IMG/VR virus record: IMGVR_UViG_3300026097_000106
Location: 1 to 23,796 of that record
Reading direction: 5' to 3' (one strand)
Origin: a virus
Length of the DNA: 23,796 nt
Shown: piece after piece, positions 12,241-21,091 of the stretch
How the letters are laid out: each line of letters opens with the position of its first letter
Position numbering within the stretch: position 1 is the stretch's first letter
The notes under the pieces: generated by a model
What the model was told of the DNA's origin: nothing
Database searches by the model: none
Seen by the model: only the letters and a program-made list of their open reading frames with translations
Program-made: the position numbers and the translations under genes

Positions 12241-14468
12241 GGCAATAAACTTGGCGTAAAGTTGTTGTCAATGTTGGCTTCGATTGCTGCTCGGTCTGCT
12301 GTCTTATCGGTAGCGTATGTTACTATACAGGCTATTTTACCTCTCATGTATGAAGATGTAGGTGAGTCCGACCTCGTTCCAATTCGAGTCACAACAGGGT
12401 CGTCTATCGTGCCCGATGCGCTCAAACCACCATCTACATATACACCCGTGTCTGCTAAAAATGACGCTAAATGAGGGTTGAAATCTTCAACGGATGTAAA
12501 CAAAGTATTCCCCGCGTCTTTCATACCTATACCAGTAATACCTGAGAAAGACCCACCCCAACTGAAACCTTGGTTATTACCACCCAACACGTAATTAATG
12601 GTGCTATACGCATCATTTTGAGCCACAATAAACGCTGAATTGACCGTTAATGGTGCGCTAATGGTATAATTATTTGAGTTGCCAACCATTGCAACGACAC
12701 CGTTCAAATCTTCAAGCACTCCTGCTGTTGCAATTTTAGCCTGATTGGCCGCGTTAGCAGCGGTAAATGTTACGCCAGATAAGTCTTGCGAATAACCTGT
12801 AACCAAGTATGCATCTGCATTTCCCAACCAATCACCGAATGTAGTTCCACTTCCATCTTCACTCAAAAGACTAAAACTGTTATTTGTGTCCAGATAAAAC
12901 GACTTCTGCTGTTGGTCGTTAGAACGTCTTACTAACGCAATTACATCGGAATATCCACCGCGTAATCGGCTGAACTGAAATGCAAAGTTTGCGCCTGCAC
13001 CTTCGGGCGTATCAAGCAAGAAAGCAGATGAAATAGTTACTTCTTGTGTTCCAAATGCAGTTACGTCAAGTGTACCATTCTCAACCCCAAGAACGTAAAT
13101 CTCATACGTGCCAACCTCAATAGACGGTATTGTCCAATTAAATGTGTTACTCGCTTGCTCTGCAATGAAAATAATTTCCCCTGTTCCATCGTATGCGAAG
13201 TATAGATAACTGTCAGGTGTGAAACTTGAAGGTGTTGCTGTTATTGTAACCATATCGCCTATACTTGGCGAAGTGTCGCTTACTGCTACGGATATTGAGC
13301 CTCCTCCAGCAGGACAACTCGGAATGATAAATGCCGACCCATTCCAACTTCCAACAGGTGAACCGTCTTGTGTTACTGGAATGTCCAACGAATCCTCCGA
13401 CTTAACATCTGCAACAGGTGAGCCGTTAATGCTTATTTCGCTATCGTCAATACTCCAATGAGTACCTTGCTTCGAGCCTACCTGTGTAATGTCGTTACTT
13501 TGAAGAACAAGAATGTTCTCCGTATCGCCCGATGCAATGTCCGCCATGTCAACCCCGTTCAATTGAACCGTAGCGTCTGCACATGGGTTAGAAGTTACCT
13601 CCCAACTATCACCATCCCACGAGCCACTTGGAACACCATCAAGGTTGACTGTAAAACTATCAGTGTCACCACTTGGAATTGTTCCAATAGTTGAACCATT
13701 TAATTGAACCGTTGCATCATCGCAATTTAACCCCAACGTAATACTAACACTAGCTGTTGCTGTTTCATCTCCGTTAACAGCAGTTACGGTATAGGTTACA
13801 TCTCCGGTTATCGTAACGGTCGTTGAGCCGTTAGCAGAAACCTCTCCTATTCCATTATCAATTGTAACTGTATCTGCATTCTCAGAAAACCAAGCCAATA
13901 CAACTTGATCACCTGAGTTCAGAACGGAATAACCCGATGAGTATAACTGAACCGTTGGTATAATAGGGCCGACTTGAGCAGAACCCGTTACTGTAATCTG
14001 TTCAATCAGAGTTGATACGTCTTGGTCAGGATCTCCAATAGCAACAGTCTTGGTTATCATGTCCAAGACAAAGCTGAATACGTTGTCGTTCATCCCATCA
14101 GGGTCAATCGGTTCAAAACCGACCATCTTTAATGGAAGAACGCAGTTGTCAGGCTTGTAACCGATAAGCAGCTTTTTAGCAAGGTCAGCTAGTTCATAAC
14201 ATCCTATTCTGCCACCATCTGTTCTTAGCCTTTTTGCCCTTATTATGACTTGGACTGATATGAACTCGTCTTGAATTGAATCATTCGTCAATGAATGAAT
14301 GTCATCAATGTTACCTTTGGATTTACCTGCAAAAACGGTAATTCTACCATTATGCTGCATACCCTTGTTGTCGCTAGGCTTAGATGGCATATACTCCACC
14401 TCATGTCCTGCGGTAACAATAGGAGCTAACCTAGCTACAATATCATCTTCAAGCTCTGAATAGATCAT
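12237..14468 (-). CDS. Gp37-like tail-terminator domain fused to Ig-like and lectin-like adhesion domains
   Basis: The 743-residue protein appears modular. Residues 1-145 resemble the Gp37 family, which includes the tail-terminator-type protein of Mu-like phages (MIYSELEDDIVARL, VQVIIRAKRLR, a late VGFEPIDPDG). Residues 163-246 are an Ig/PKD-like domain. Three related repeats of about 45 residues follow (251-296, 298-341, 343-385), each with an LNG or INGS motif and an SGDT- or SEDS-like turn. A second Ig-like domain (390-480) precedes a C-terminal Ser/Gly-rich domain (about 481-743), whose AFQFSRLRGGYSDVIALVRRS motif recalls arabinofuranosidase/concanavalin-like lectin domains of Bacteroidota phages. 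The likely role is a virion neck or tail protein decorated for glycan binding. The junction is uninterrupted in frame. Confidence 0.7.
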   Translation of the reverse strand: MIYSELEDDIVARLAPIVTAGHEVEYMPSKPSDNKGMQHNGRITVFAGKSKGNIDDIHSLTNDSIQDEFISVQVIIRAKRLRTDGGRIGCYELADLAKKLLIGYKPDNCVLPLKMVGFEPIDPDGMNDNVFSFVLDMITKTVAIGDPDQDVSTLIEQITVTGSAQVGPIIPTVQLYSSGYSVLNSGDQVVLAWFSENADTVTIDNGIGEVSANGSTTVTITGDVTYTVTAVNGDETATASVSITLGLNCDDATVQLNGSTIGTIPSGDTDSFTVNLDGVPSGSWDGDSWEVTSNPCADATVQLNGVDMADIASGDTENILVLQSNDITQVGSKQGTHWSIDDSEISINGSPVADVKSEDSLDIPVTQDGSPVGSWNGSAFIIPSCPAGGGSISVAVSDTSPSIGDMVTITATPSSFTPDSYLYFAYDGTGEIIFIAEQASNTFNWTIPSIEVGTYEIYVLGVENGTLDVTAFGTQEVTISSAFLLDTPEGAGANFAFQFSRLRGGYSDVIALVRRSNDQQQKSFYLDTNNSFSLLSEDGSGTTFGDWLGNADAYLVTGYSQDLSGVTFTAANAANQAKIATAGVLEDLNGVVAMVGNSNNYTISAPLTVNSAFIVAQNDAYSTINYVLGGNNQGFSWGGSFSGITGIGMKDAGNTLFTSVEDFNPHLASFLADTGVYVDGGLSASGTIDDPVVTRIGTRSDSPTSSYMRGKIACIVTYATDKTADRAAIEANIDNNFTPSLLP

Positions 14469-14827
14469 ACTACTTCTTCTAGTCTTGCTTTGAAGTTACG
14501 ACCATCGTACTTCTTCTCTGTTGATCGGACATAGAAAGTCCTATCACCTGAGTCAAAGGTAATAACTACTTGCTCTTCTTCATCATCTCGGATAGCGGTA
14601 TCTAAACCTGTGAAGTCATCGTCCCAATACTCCATAAAAAAAGTACGCTGAATATAACTATCAGCGTACTCTCCTATTTCTTCGTCTTTGGTTGGTTCCA
14701 TGAACAGCACTCTGGCTGTTTGTGCAGAACCTCCTTGAGATGGTGACCATGAGGCATCATACCCCATAGTTCTTTCACAGGCATCAAATACCCTGTCCGA
14801 CAATCCATCGAACGGGTTCTGAGCCAT
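14465..14827 (-). CDS. Head-closure or head-tail joining protein (probable)
   Basis: The 120-residue acidic protein lies between the decoration protein and the Gp37-like tail-terminator gene, the position of lambda gpFII-type head-completion proteins. It opens with a helix (FDGLSDRVFDACERTMGYDASW) and then alternates strands, including RVLFMEPTKDEE, VVITFDSGDRTFYVRSTEKK and RLEEVV. This fits small beta-barrel neck proteins that start with a structural helix. The assignment rests mainly on gene order and size. Its start overlaps the decoration gene stop (TAATG) and its stop overlaps the next start. Confidence 0.6.
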   Translation of the reverse strand: MAQNPFDGLSDRVFDACERTMGYDASWSPSQGGSAQTARVLFMEPTKDEEIGEYADSYIQRTFFMEYWDDDFTGLDTAIRDDEEEQVVITFDSGDRTFYVRSTEKKYDGRNFKARLEEVV

Positions 14828-15168
14828 TATCCCACCAACTTACAGTTTACAGTTGCATCTCCAGAATCAGCAGCAGCAGCAGCATATCCAACTAGAGTGA
14901 AATCTCCCCAAGGAGAACCACCTTCTGAATCAGTAGTTACCTCGTCATTATCTGCATCGAAATACAGCTTCTGCCCGATTGTAACTGCTCCTGTTGCTTT
15001 CGCAAGCTCAAAGACACCGCATACTTGAACAGCAATCTCTTCTCCAACAGCTCCATCGGTTACAGCTACACCAACTAGGTCGGTAAGCTCAACGATGTCA
15101 CCGCTTGAGATAGCAGTACCTGCTACTGTATGGTTGAGGACTTTTCCTTCTTGAACGTAATTAGTCAT
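14827..15168 (-). CDS. DUF2190-type capsid decoration protein
   Basis: The 113-residue protein has the layout of DUF2190/capsid cement proteins. It starts with a short basic stretch and HTVAGTAISSGDIVEL, continues through GVAVTDGAVGEEIAVQVCGVFEL and TGAVTIGQKLYFDADND, and ends in small-residue-rich strands (VGYAAAAADSGDATVNCKLVG). These proteins sit on the capsid surface and stabilise it after expansion. Its place directly after the capsid gene is the usual one. The length matches the family. Confidence 0.8.
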   Translation of the reverse strand: MTNYVQEGKVLNHTVAGTAISSGDIVELTDLVGVAVTDGAVGEEIAVQVCGVFELAKATGAVTIGQKLYFDADNDEVTTDSEGGSPWGDFTLVGYAAAAADSGDATVNCKLVG

Positions 15169-15213
15169 TTTTTACTTCTTGTTTTTGTCGTTAGCAATTA
15201 AGCGTAGACTCTA

Positions 15214-17160
15214 TTACGAGCCTACGTTTCTGAACAATCCTCTCCAATCAATCGCTTTAGCAGCGAAGAACATTCTAACTTTTACCTCCATGCTGTCAGT
15301 ATCGAAGTTCATCTTGTTCTCGGTTGTGAAATCTCCTTCACCATCAAGGAAAGCATATTCAATCGTGTCGATGTTGGTTGGAGCAGCACTTACGTACCAA
15401 TTATCTCCTGTCAATCGAGGATCAACGATAACTTCCATTGCACCTTGATAGATGTTCTTGTTAGCTACTGTTGATGGGAAGTGCGATTGAGTCATCCACT
15501 TGATAGCATCAGCTTCTGCTTCCGGTCCTACAATAAGATACCTAGGAGCAACATTGATGAACTTACCGTTCAATCCTGTTTGCTGTCGCATCTTCTTGAT
15601 CGCTTCTTTTAAAGTAGTGTCAGAAATAGCACCTCCTGTTCCATCGTTACCATGACTTGCAGAGTCAAACAAGCTGTTTCCATCTCCCATTGTTGGGTTT
15701 CCACTCAAAATTGAGTAAACGATGTCAGACTGCTTGTAACCAGCTTCGTAAGCGATAGCTCGTGGAATACGACTGAAAGCATCAAGGTCATCATTGATGA
15801 TTGTTTCATCTGTGATTTTAACCTTTTTACCGTACTTAACTAGAGAGTATTCCTCTTTAGCCTCGGTCATTGAATCTGCCTTGTACTCTGCTCCTTCTGG
15901 AATCTCTTCGAGTTTTCCGAGTAAGCCAGACAACTGATTCACAGACTTGGTTTTCAAGTCAGACATTGTTGTTCTACGGCAGAATGGTTGGAAAGTACGC
16001 TCAACCAGGTCATACTCAGCTCGAAGTGATTTGTTCACAGCGTTAGCTAAGATGTATGGGAAATCTGAACTAGACAAAGCACGAGAAGCCAATTCCAAGT
16101 TAGATGAAGTTCTAACGTTCTCACCCTTACGGATAAGTGCATCTTCAGCCATTCGGATAAGGCTCATTCCTCGGAATGAATCACCACCTTGTTTTGCTTC
16201 TTTAACGTAACCTGTTCTGAGAAGTATTCCTTCCTCCATTGCAGCACGAACCTTATCAGCTTCGTCTACACCTGTTCGGACTCCCTGACCTTTCACTTCT
16301 TGAGCAGGGTCATTCTTCTCAAGTTCATCAAGAATCAAAGCACGAGCTTCATCAACGGTCTTATCATTCTCGATAAGATTCGTCTTGAACTCGTCATCCA
16401 TCCCATGCTTACGGCACAGAGATGAAATCTCCAATGAACGTTTCTTTTCAGTTTCAACTGCTTCGGCTCTTGCCTTTTCAGCAGCTTTTTTAGCAGCCTC
16501 TTGAGCTTTTCTCTCTTGCTCTTTAGCCTCAGCTTCGTTTACTTCTGGCATTTTTGTAGTTTGTTGGTTTTCTTTATTAGTTTTAGCGGTCTTTTCGGAA
16601 CGCTCTGATTGCAAATTTACGTCAATTATTTCGACTTGGTGCAATTCCTCGCTATTTTTTCTGATAAATGCGTTAGGATCTGCTTGAATCGGTGCTAAAC
16701 TGATTTCAAACGGCTCCCAATCAATAGCTCGGAGTTTTGGAATTTCACCCTCACCGACTTCTTCTTTCATGTACTTATATACCCGATAACCGAAACTGAT
16801 ACCACTCAAGATACCATCTCGTACATCTTGCCAAATACCTTTCACATCTTCTCGGTTTGAGAATCGCAATTTAGCTATACCCTTACCATCCTCAGTTCGG
16901 TATTCGTCAACCTTTCCAAGAACACCTTTAGCTCCTTCGTATCGGTTGTGGTTATCCAACAATGGCGCACCGTTGTCGAATCTATCCCATCTTACTGAAC
17001 CTTCTGAGAAGTCCATGATTTCCATGAACTCACCCATATCCCAATCATACATTCTGACCGGTGTATCAGTACCGAATACAACTTCAACAGTCCTTTCTTC
17101 CTCGTTTACAGTTGATGGAACAAAAGCTGCCCTAGCTTGTAATTCACCTAATTTTGGCAT
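15214..17160 (-). CDS. Prohead protease/major capsid protein fusion
   Basis: The 648-residue polyprotein has an HK97-type prohead protease at about 1-170, with LLDNHN (H71) and DGILSGISFGYRV (Ser near 119-122) as the His/Ser catalytic elements. A charged Ala/Glu/Lys helical segment (205-245), likely the scaffolding delta region, is followed by an HK97/Mu-gpT-like major capsid domain (about 300-648, including RYLIVGPEAEADAIKW). The fusion is known in some phages, where self-cleavage frees the capsid subunit. Here a promoter-like box (16619-16612) and an internal ATG at 16551 (M204, MPEVNEAEAK) mark the junction and could give a separate scaffold-capsid product. The gene has its own TAACTTTG box upstream. 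Confidence 0.88.
   Translation of the reverse strand: MPKLGELQARAAFVPSTVNEEERTVEVVFGTDTPVRMYDWDMGEFMEIMDFSEGSVRWDRFDNGAPLLDNHNRYEGAKGVLGKVDEYRTEDGKGIAKLRFSNREDVKGIWQDVRDGILSGISFGYRVYKYMKEEVGEGEIPKLRAIDWEPFEISLAPIQADPNAFIRKNSEELHQVEIIDVNLQSERSEKTAKTNKENQQTTKMPEVNEAEAKEQERKAQEAAKKAAEKARAEAVETEKKRSLEISSLCRKHGMDDEFKTNLIENDKTVDEARALILDELEKNDPAQEVKGQGVRTGVDEADKVRAAMEEGILLRTGYVKEAKQGGDSFRGMSLIRMAEDALIRKGENVRTSSNLELASRALSSSDFPYILANAVNKSLRAEYDLVERTFQPFCRRTTMSDLKTKSVNQLSGLLGKLEEIPEGAEYKADSMTEAKEEYSLVKYGKKVKITDETIINDDLDAFSRIPRAIAYEAGYKQSDIVYSILSGNPTMGDGNSLFDSASHGNDGTGGAISDTTLKEAIKKMRQQTGLNGKFINVAPRYLIVGPEAEADAIKWMTQSHFPSTVANKNIYQGAMEVIVDPRLTGDNWYVSAAPTNIDTIEYAFLDGEGDFTTENKMNFDTDSMEVKVRMFFAAKAIDWRGLFRNVGS
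16612..16619 (-). promoter_or_regulatory. Internal TAAATTTG -7-like box at the protease-capsid junction
   Basis: The minus strand reads TAAATTTG, a full -7 match, 61 nt upstream of the in-frame ATG at 16551. A TTG lies 22 nt upstream, slightly beyond the usual spacing. It falls exactly at the domain boundary. Confidence 0.35.
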
Positions 17161-17177
17161 TTCTTAATTGTTTAATG

Positions 17178-17185
17178 CAAAGTTA
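17178..17185 (-). promoter_or_regulatory. TAACTTTG -7 box of protease-capsid gene
   Basis: The minus strand reads TAACTTTGCA in the 35-nt gap before the ATG at 17160, a full TAnnTTTG match. No clear -33 TTG at the standard distance. Confidence 0.5.
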
Positions 17186-17195
17186 CTAAATCTGA

Positions 17196-18683
17196 TTAAC
17201 TCGGATCATCTTCATTGTCATCCGTATTCTCACCTGATGTAGCAGGTCTACCTGCTCCTGTTCCTTTCGGTTTGATTCCTTGCCTTGGGTCTGATTCTAA
17301 AACAACTCCTGCTTTATCAATCATCTCATTCCAATCCTTGATTTCTTCTACCACTTTCTCAGGGTCGTAACCTTGCTCTCGGATAGCATCAGGAGGTGAA
17401 ATCAAACCATTACGCATTGCTTCACCAATAGCCTTGATTTCTTTCGCAGGGTCAATCATTTCCCTTCTTGGTGGAACCCATTCAGCAGTTACATTAACCG
17501 TACCGCTTCTTAATTCGTAGGCTTCAATGAACCAATCCCATATCTTTTGACAGAACTGAGGTATCAATAGGTTGTATTGCCAATCCTCAATGTTTCGATG
17601 GTGTTCAATCCAACCCATACGACCAGAACTGAAGTTGACGTTATTGAGATCGCCTGTTAGGTTCTCATAGGTTGTTCCGAATCCTGCCGCAACAGATTGA
17701 AGTATAGTTCTACTGAACTCACCGAAATTCTCTACTGATGGTGGTTGTCCGAATTTCACATCCTCACCAGGAGCAAGTCGATAAACCATTCCGGGTTCTA
17801 CTCTTGAGAACTCTTCTTCTTCAGCAGATGTAGCAGGACCATCCGTAGGACTCGTGATCTGAACAGAATAACAAGCAGCTACTTTCTGTTTTACAACTTG
17901 AGCATCTTGGTATTCATCCATGTCTCTTACCCGCATGAAAGCAGAAACACCAAATGGAACACCTATCTGTTGTCCTGGTCGTGATTGTTCAAATACGTGA
18001 ATAACCGAATCAGCAGGAACTAACTTAGATGAAAGACTACCTACATTCATAGGGTCTCCTGGATGTTTGTCAAACAACCAATAACCAATTCTATCTCCTT
18101 TCTGATTGAAACGGATTCCCATAAAGTCGTAAGAACCATCTTGATTTCCTGTACCTAGAACCAATGAGTTCTTGGTGTGGTCCAAGTAATCAATTTCCAA
18201 TACTTGAAGTCGTAATGGAATCTTTCTTGACTTATCCCAATGCTTTACAATAAGGCAGTCTCCAGATTCAACAACAGCTCGGACAACCATTTTCTGAATA
18301 CCGTAACCATTCTTGAATCCATCATGGTCACACTTGGTTGTGTCGAACCAATTCGTGAAGTCTTGATATACCTTTTCCTTCTGTCTCTTGTTCTTCGAGT
18401 TTATCTTGGCTCGTATACCTGTTCCAACTACATTGTTTGATATAGACTGAACTGCTCTTTTTACGAATGGGTTATTTCGTGTCAATTCACGACTTCTGTC
18501 TCGTAATGTTTGAGCAGCAGCATAGGCTTCAGCGTTCTGAGATGAACCAGATGTAGACCATGAAGAAGTTCTTCGTGTTCCTTTACTTGCAGCATCGTAA
18601 GCTCTTAAAGCTCTACGTGCTTGTTCTCGTCTCAACGCATACTGAGGTGCAACGAGTTTGATTATCTGCTCGAATCTGTTCAA
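17196..18683 (-). CDS. Lambda-type portal protein with TTG start
   Basis: The 495-residue portal of the lambda gpB family (phage_portal_2) has an Arg-rich N-terminus, the TRNNPFVKRAVQSISNNVVGTG segment (68-89, typical of the family clip/wing start) and ESGDCLIVKHWD (about 138-149). Late conserved stretches include NVNFSSGRMGWIEH and a C-terminal Gly/Pro/Asp-rich tail. It forms the ring at the capsid vertex through which DNA passes. The start is TTG overlapping the gpW-like stop (TTGA), with AAAGGA just upstream; no in-frame ATG exists before the conserved region, so TTG is well supported. Confidence 0.88.
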   Translation of the reverse strand: MNRFEQIIKLVAPQYALRREQARRALRAYDAASKGTRRTSSWSTSGSSQNAEAYAAAQTLRDRSRELTRNNPFVKRAVQSISNNVVGTGIRAKINSKNKRQKEKVYQDFTNWFDTTKCDHDGFKNGYGIQKMVVRAVVESGDCLIVKHWDKSRKIPLRLQVLEIDYLDHTKNSLVLGTGNQDGSYDFMGIRFNQKGDRIGYWLFDKHPGDPMNVGSLSSKLVPADSVIHVFEQSRPGQQIGVPFGVSAFMRVRDMDEYQDAQVVKQKVAACYSVQITSPTDGPATSAEEEEFSRVEPGMVYRLAPGEDVKFGQPPSVENFGEFSRTILQSVAAGFGTTYENLTGDLNNVNFSSGRMGWIEHHRNIEDWQYNLLIPQFCQKIWDWFIEAYELRSGTVNVTAEWVPPRREMIDPAKEIKAIGEAMRNGLISPPDAIREQGYDPEKVVEEIKDWNEMIDKAGVVLESDPRQGIKPKGTGAGRPATSGENTDDNEDDPS

Positions 18684-18880
18684 AGTCCTTTGTTATGTTT
18701 AGAGTAGAATTTCTTAGGAGTGGTTCCATCCAATCCTAATGATTGACGAATCAGGTTTCTGGCTTGAATCATTGCTGTTGTGGATTGATACCTTACGGAT
18801 TTGTCACCGTAACGCACTTCGCTTGCTCCACTTGCAATAGCAGCTTCCAAAGCATCTAAATCTGATTGTGTCCACGCCAT
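18680..18880 (-). CDS. gpW-like head-to-tail connector
   Basis: The 66-residue protein matches the gpW family. MAWTQSDLDALEAAIASGAS forms the first helix, EVRYGDKSVRYQS the short hairpin, and TTAMIQARNLIRQSL the second helix. gpW closes the portal after packaging and prepares it for tail joining. Length and position between terminase and portal are as in lambda-like phages. A TAACTTTG box lies 16 nt upstream of its ATG, after a gap of 185 nt that holds no other gene. Confidence 0.82.
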   Translation of the reverse strand: MAWTQSDLDALEAAIASGASEVRYGDKSVRYQSTTAMIQARNLIRQSLGLDGTTPKKFYSKHNKGL

Positions 18881-18896
18881 TCTTTTAGCTTTAGTG

Positions 18897-18904
18897 CAAA
18901 GTTA
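18897..18904 (-). promoter_or_regulatory. TAACTTTG -7 box upstream of gpW gene
   Basis: The minus strand reads TAACTTTGCA, a full TAnnTTTG match, in the 185-nt gap between the terminase stop and the gpW start. The rest of the gap holds no gene I can support. A -33 TTG at standard spacing is not seen. Confidence 0.5.
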
Positions 18905-19065
18905 ATGTTTTGTAGTTTCAAAATAGTTTGTATGTTTACCGAAAGAAATGACCGAATGCGATTTTCTCCTACGGTTCGGGTATGTTGTCGTAGCGGATTA
19001 GAAAGCACGAATCTTGAATTATTCAATGCAAATTTGAAAGCTAAGAACTATTCAAAATCAACCAT

Positions 19066-20958
19066 CTAATACCCATCCCAAAAACCACCAGAACGTTTCT
19101 TTTTAGGTTTGGTCGTTTCACGATTGACAGGAACGGAATTTTCAGACTTCTTGACCTTGTATTTTCCTATCAAGTTATCCCAATGCGAATCATTGAATCG
19201 GTCCAACCCAACAATAGCTGCTGCTGCTCTTGAATAAACTCGGCAATCCAAAGGCTCATTCCTTTCATAAACCTTCTCCCAATACAATTTGCGATAACCA
19301 TGATGTTCTCTGTACTTCAATTCCTCTGCTGTTATACCCTTGAAGTATTCAATTGGGTACTCAGGAAAGTGACAGAATCCACTAGGTCTTTCACCTTCTT
19401 CATCCACGCCAATACGTAGATTAGCGTAAACCTCAGATTTCGCAACACCGACACCAACATTCCACATCTTCATAGATCCCGTTGATTTTCCGTTCCAAGC
19501 AACATCAACTGTACTCGGTCTACCAATAATGGTAGCTTGGTTGTCTCTACCCTTTACAGGTACAACCTTTGTAGATGAATGTTTCCTACACCAATTGTAA
19601 ACGGTCTGAGTGTTGTTTCCAGAGTCAACAGCCATCATAAGCATAGGTAGTTCAACGCCATCCGGTCTGTACCATTTCTCATTAACAACTTCATCTAACT
19701 GTTTCCAAGCATCACCATCAGGAGTAGACGTATCACCATAAAGCACTCGGTAGTCAATTGAATAGGTTGTCTTATCCCTACACCATCCAACTACTTCAAG
19801 TTCGATTCGTGAGTTCTTTCCTGCTTGAATATCCACTCCAACCGTTATCATTTCCACCGAATTGTTCGGTTTGTTTCGGTCATAGCTTTCTCGCCTTTCG
19901 TAAAGCATCTCCCAATCCGGAGCTTCACCTCTATCTTCCCAAGGTTGACCTAGTACTGTATTGATAAATGTTCTAAGCAGAACGGCATTGTCCTTATCCT
20001 TTAAGAATTGAGTAGCTATTTCTTCCCAAGACATCCAACCCAAAGGTGAATAAAGCGAGTTGATTCGATAACCTGCAACAAGCGGGTCAGACATCTCAGG
20101 TCTTGTTGGTTCCCAAACACCGTTCATCAGCATTTGAGTTTTGTACTTTTCTTCAATCAGAACACCGCAACCTTCACAAGCGTACTTAGCTGTTTCTGGT
20201 TTACCGCTATCCCATTTTAAGTTGTCAAATTCTAACTCTTGCTTGTGATCACAATGAGGACATGGGACTTTGTAAACTCGTTCGTCTGTTTCTGATAATT
20301 CCTTTGCTATTACGGATGTACCTGCTGCCGTTGGAGTTGAAAGCAGGAATATCTTCTTGTCCGAGAATGTAGTTGTACGTTTCTCAGCAAGTCTGATCGG
20401 ACTACCTTCATCATCAATAGATAACGGATAAGCATCAACCTCATCTAGCAGAAGCACCTTAACAGGATTGGAACGCAACCCGGAAGCTGAGTTAGCACCC
20501 GTTAGGAATAGTACACCTCCAGGAAAGTTCTTCTCCAATATCGTACTTGAACCTTCTCTACGGTTTGAATCAATCACTTTGTCTTTCAAGGTTGGAGATT
20601 CATTGATAAGGTGAAACAGTCTTTTCTTGGATAACTGTTTTGCCATATCCACCGTTGGCATAACGTACATTACAGGAGCAGGAGCAATGTCGATGTAAGC
20701 ACCAACACAGTTCAAAGCAGCTTCAGTCCCTGAAATCTGAACACCTTTCATAAACACCACTCGTTGACATGGGTCTGATGGAGATAGCTTCTTGAATATC
20801 TCTCTCATGTAAGGTACTCTATCCGTTCTCCAACGTCCAGGTTCTGCTGAACTTACCGAACTAAGGAATCTGTACTTGTCAGCCCATTCATCAACTGTTA
20901 GGTCGGGGATTGGTCTGAGCCCTTCTAGGAAGCCTTGGATGTGCGGAGATGGGTTCAT
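19066..20958 (-). CDS. Terminase large subunit, GpA type
   Basis: The 630-residue DNA-packaging motor has an N-terminal ATPase with a deviant Walker A region MKGVQISGTEAAL (70-82), as in GpA-type terminases where the Lys sits early. VMYVMPT follows (97-102), and Walker B is VLLLDEVDAYP (168-178). A Cys4 zinc-binding insertion (C233, C236, C261, C264) and a C-terminal RNase H-like nuclease (TVGVDIQAG; AVDSGNN) complete it. I use the ATG at 20958 rather than an upstream TTG (20982), because the upper site would overlap the 41-residue gene that ends at 20966. No small terminase subunit is visible nearby. Confidence 0.92.
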   Translation of the reverse strand: MNPSPHIQGFLEGLRPIPDLTVDEWADKYRFLSSVSSAEPGRWRTDRVPYMREIFKKLSPSDPCQRVVFMKGVQISGTEAALNCVGAYIDIAPAPVMYVMPTVDMAKQLSKKRLFHLINESPTLKDKVIDSNRREGSSTILEKNFPGGVLFLTGANSASGLRSNPVKVLLLDEVDAYPLSIDDEGSPIRLAEKRTTTFSDKKIFLLSTPTAAGTSVIAKELSETDERVYKVPCPHCDHKQELEFDNLKWDSGKPETAKYACEGCGVLIEEKYKTQMLMNGVWEPTRPEMSDPLVAGYRINSLYSPLGWMSWEEIATQFLKDKDNAVLLRTFINTVLGQPWEDRGEAPDWEMLYERRESYDRNKPNNSVEMITVGVDIQAGKNSRIELEVVGWCRDKTTYSIDYRVLYGDTSTPDGDAWKQLDEVVNEKWYRPDGVELPMLMMAVDSGNNTQTVYNWCRKHSSTKVVPVKGRDNQATIIGRPSTVDVAWNGKSTGSMKMWNVGVGVAKSEVYANLRIGVDEEGERPSGFCHFPEYPIEYFKGITAEELKYREHHGYRKLYWEKVYERNEPLDCRVYSRAAAAIVGLDRFNDSHWDNLIGKYKVKKSENSVPVNRETTKPKKKRSGGFWDGY

Positions 20959-20965
20959 GCTGTTC

Positions 20966-21091
20966 TTAGGCGTAATTAGCAAACACTAAAGCCATTATGG
21001 TAATTATTAAAATAGCTATATAAGAAAAGTCACCACCACCTTTATTCCAAGTTGTTTGACTAGTAGTTGTTCTAGGTCTTTTTTTGCTCAT
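20966..21091 (-). CDS. 41-aa single-pass membrane peptide
   Basis: The ATG overlaps the stop of the galactosyltransferase gene (ATGA) and the frame ends 7 nt before the terminase start, filling the gap exactly. The peptide has a basic head (MSKKRPRTTT), a Gly-rich hinge and one hydrophobic helix, DFSYIAILIITIMALVFANY, near its C-terminus. Coupling argues strongly that it is translated. The basic N-terminus and single helix could suit a small holin, an anchor for the glycosyltransferase or a membrane-active peptide. No family is recognised. Confidence 0.65.
   Translation of the reverse strand: MSKKRPRTTTSQTTWNKGGGDFSYIAILIITIMALVFANYA

Noticed and set aside
18960-18985. Inverted repeat CTACG/CGTAG in the gap upstream of gpW
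   Set aside because: A 5-bp stem with a 16-nt spacer is within chance for a gap of this size and lacks a T-run.
18866-19069. Plus-strand open frame across the gap between terminase and gpW
   Set aside because: No start signal or coupling is evident on the plus strand, and the gap contains a minus-strand promoter box; the product has no motif.
20959-20982. TTG start eight codons upstream for the terminase
   Set aside because: It would overlap the coupled 41-residue gene, and an ATG in good position follows at 20958.
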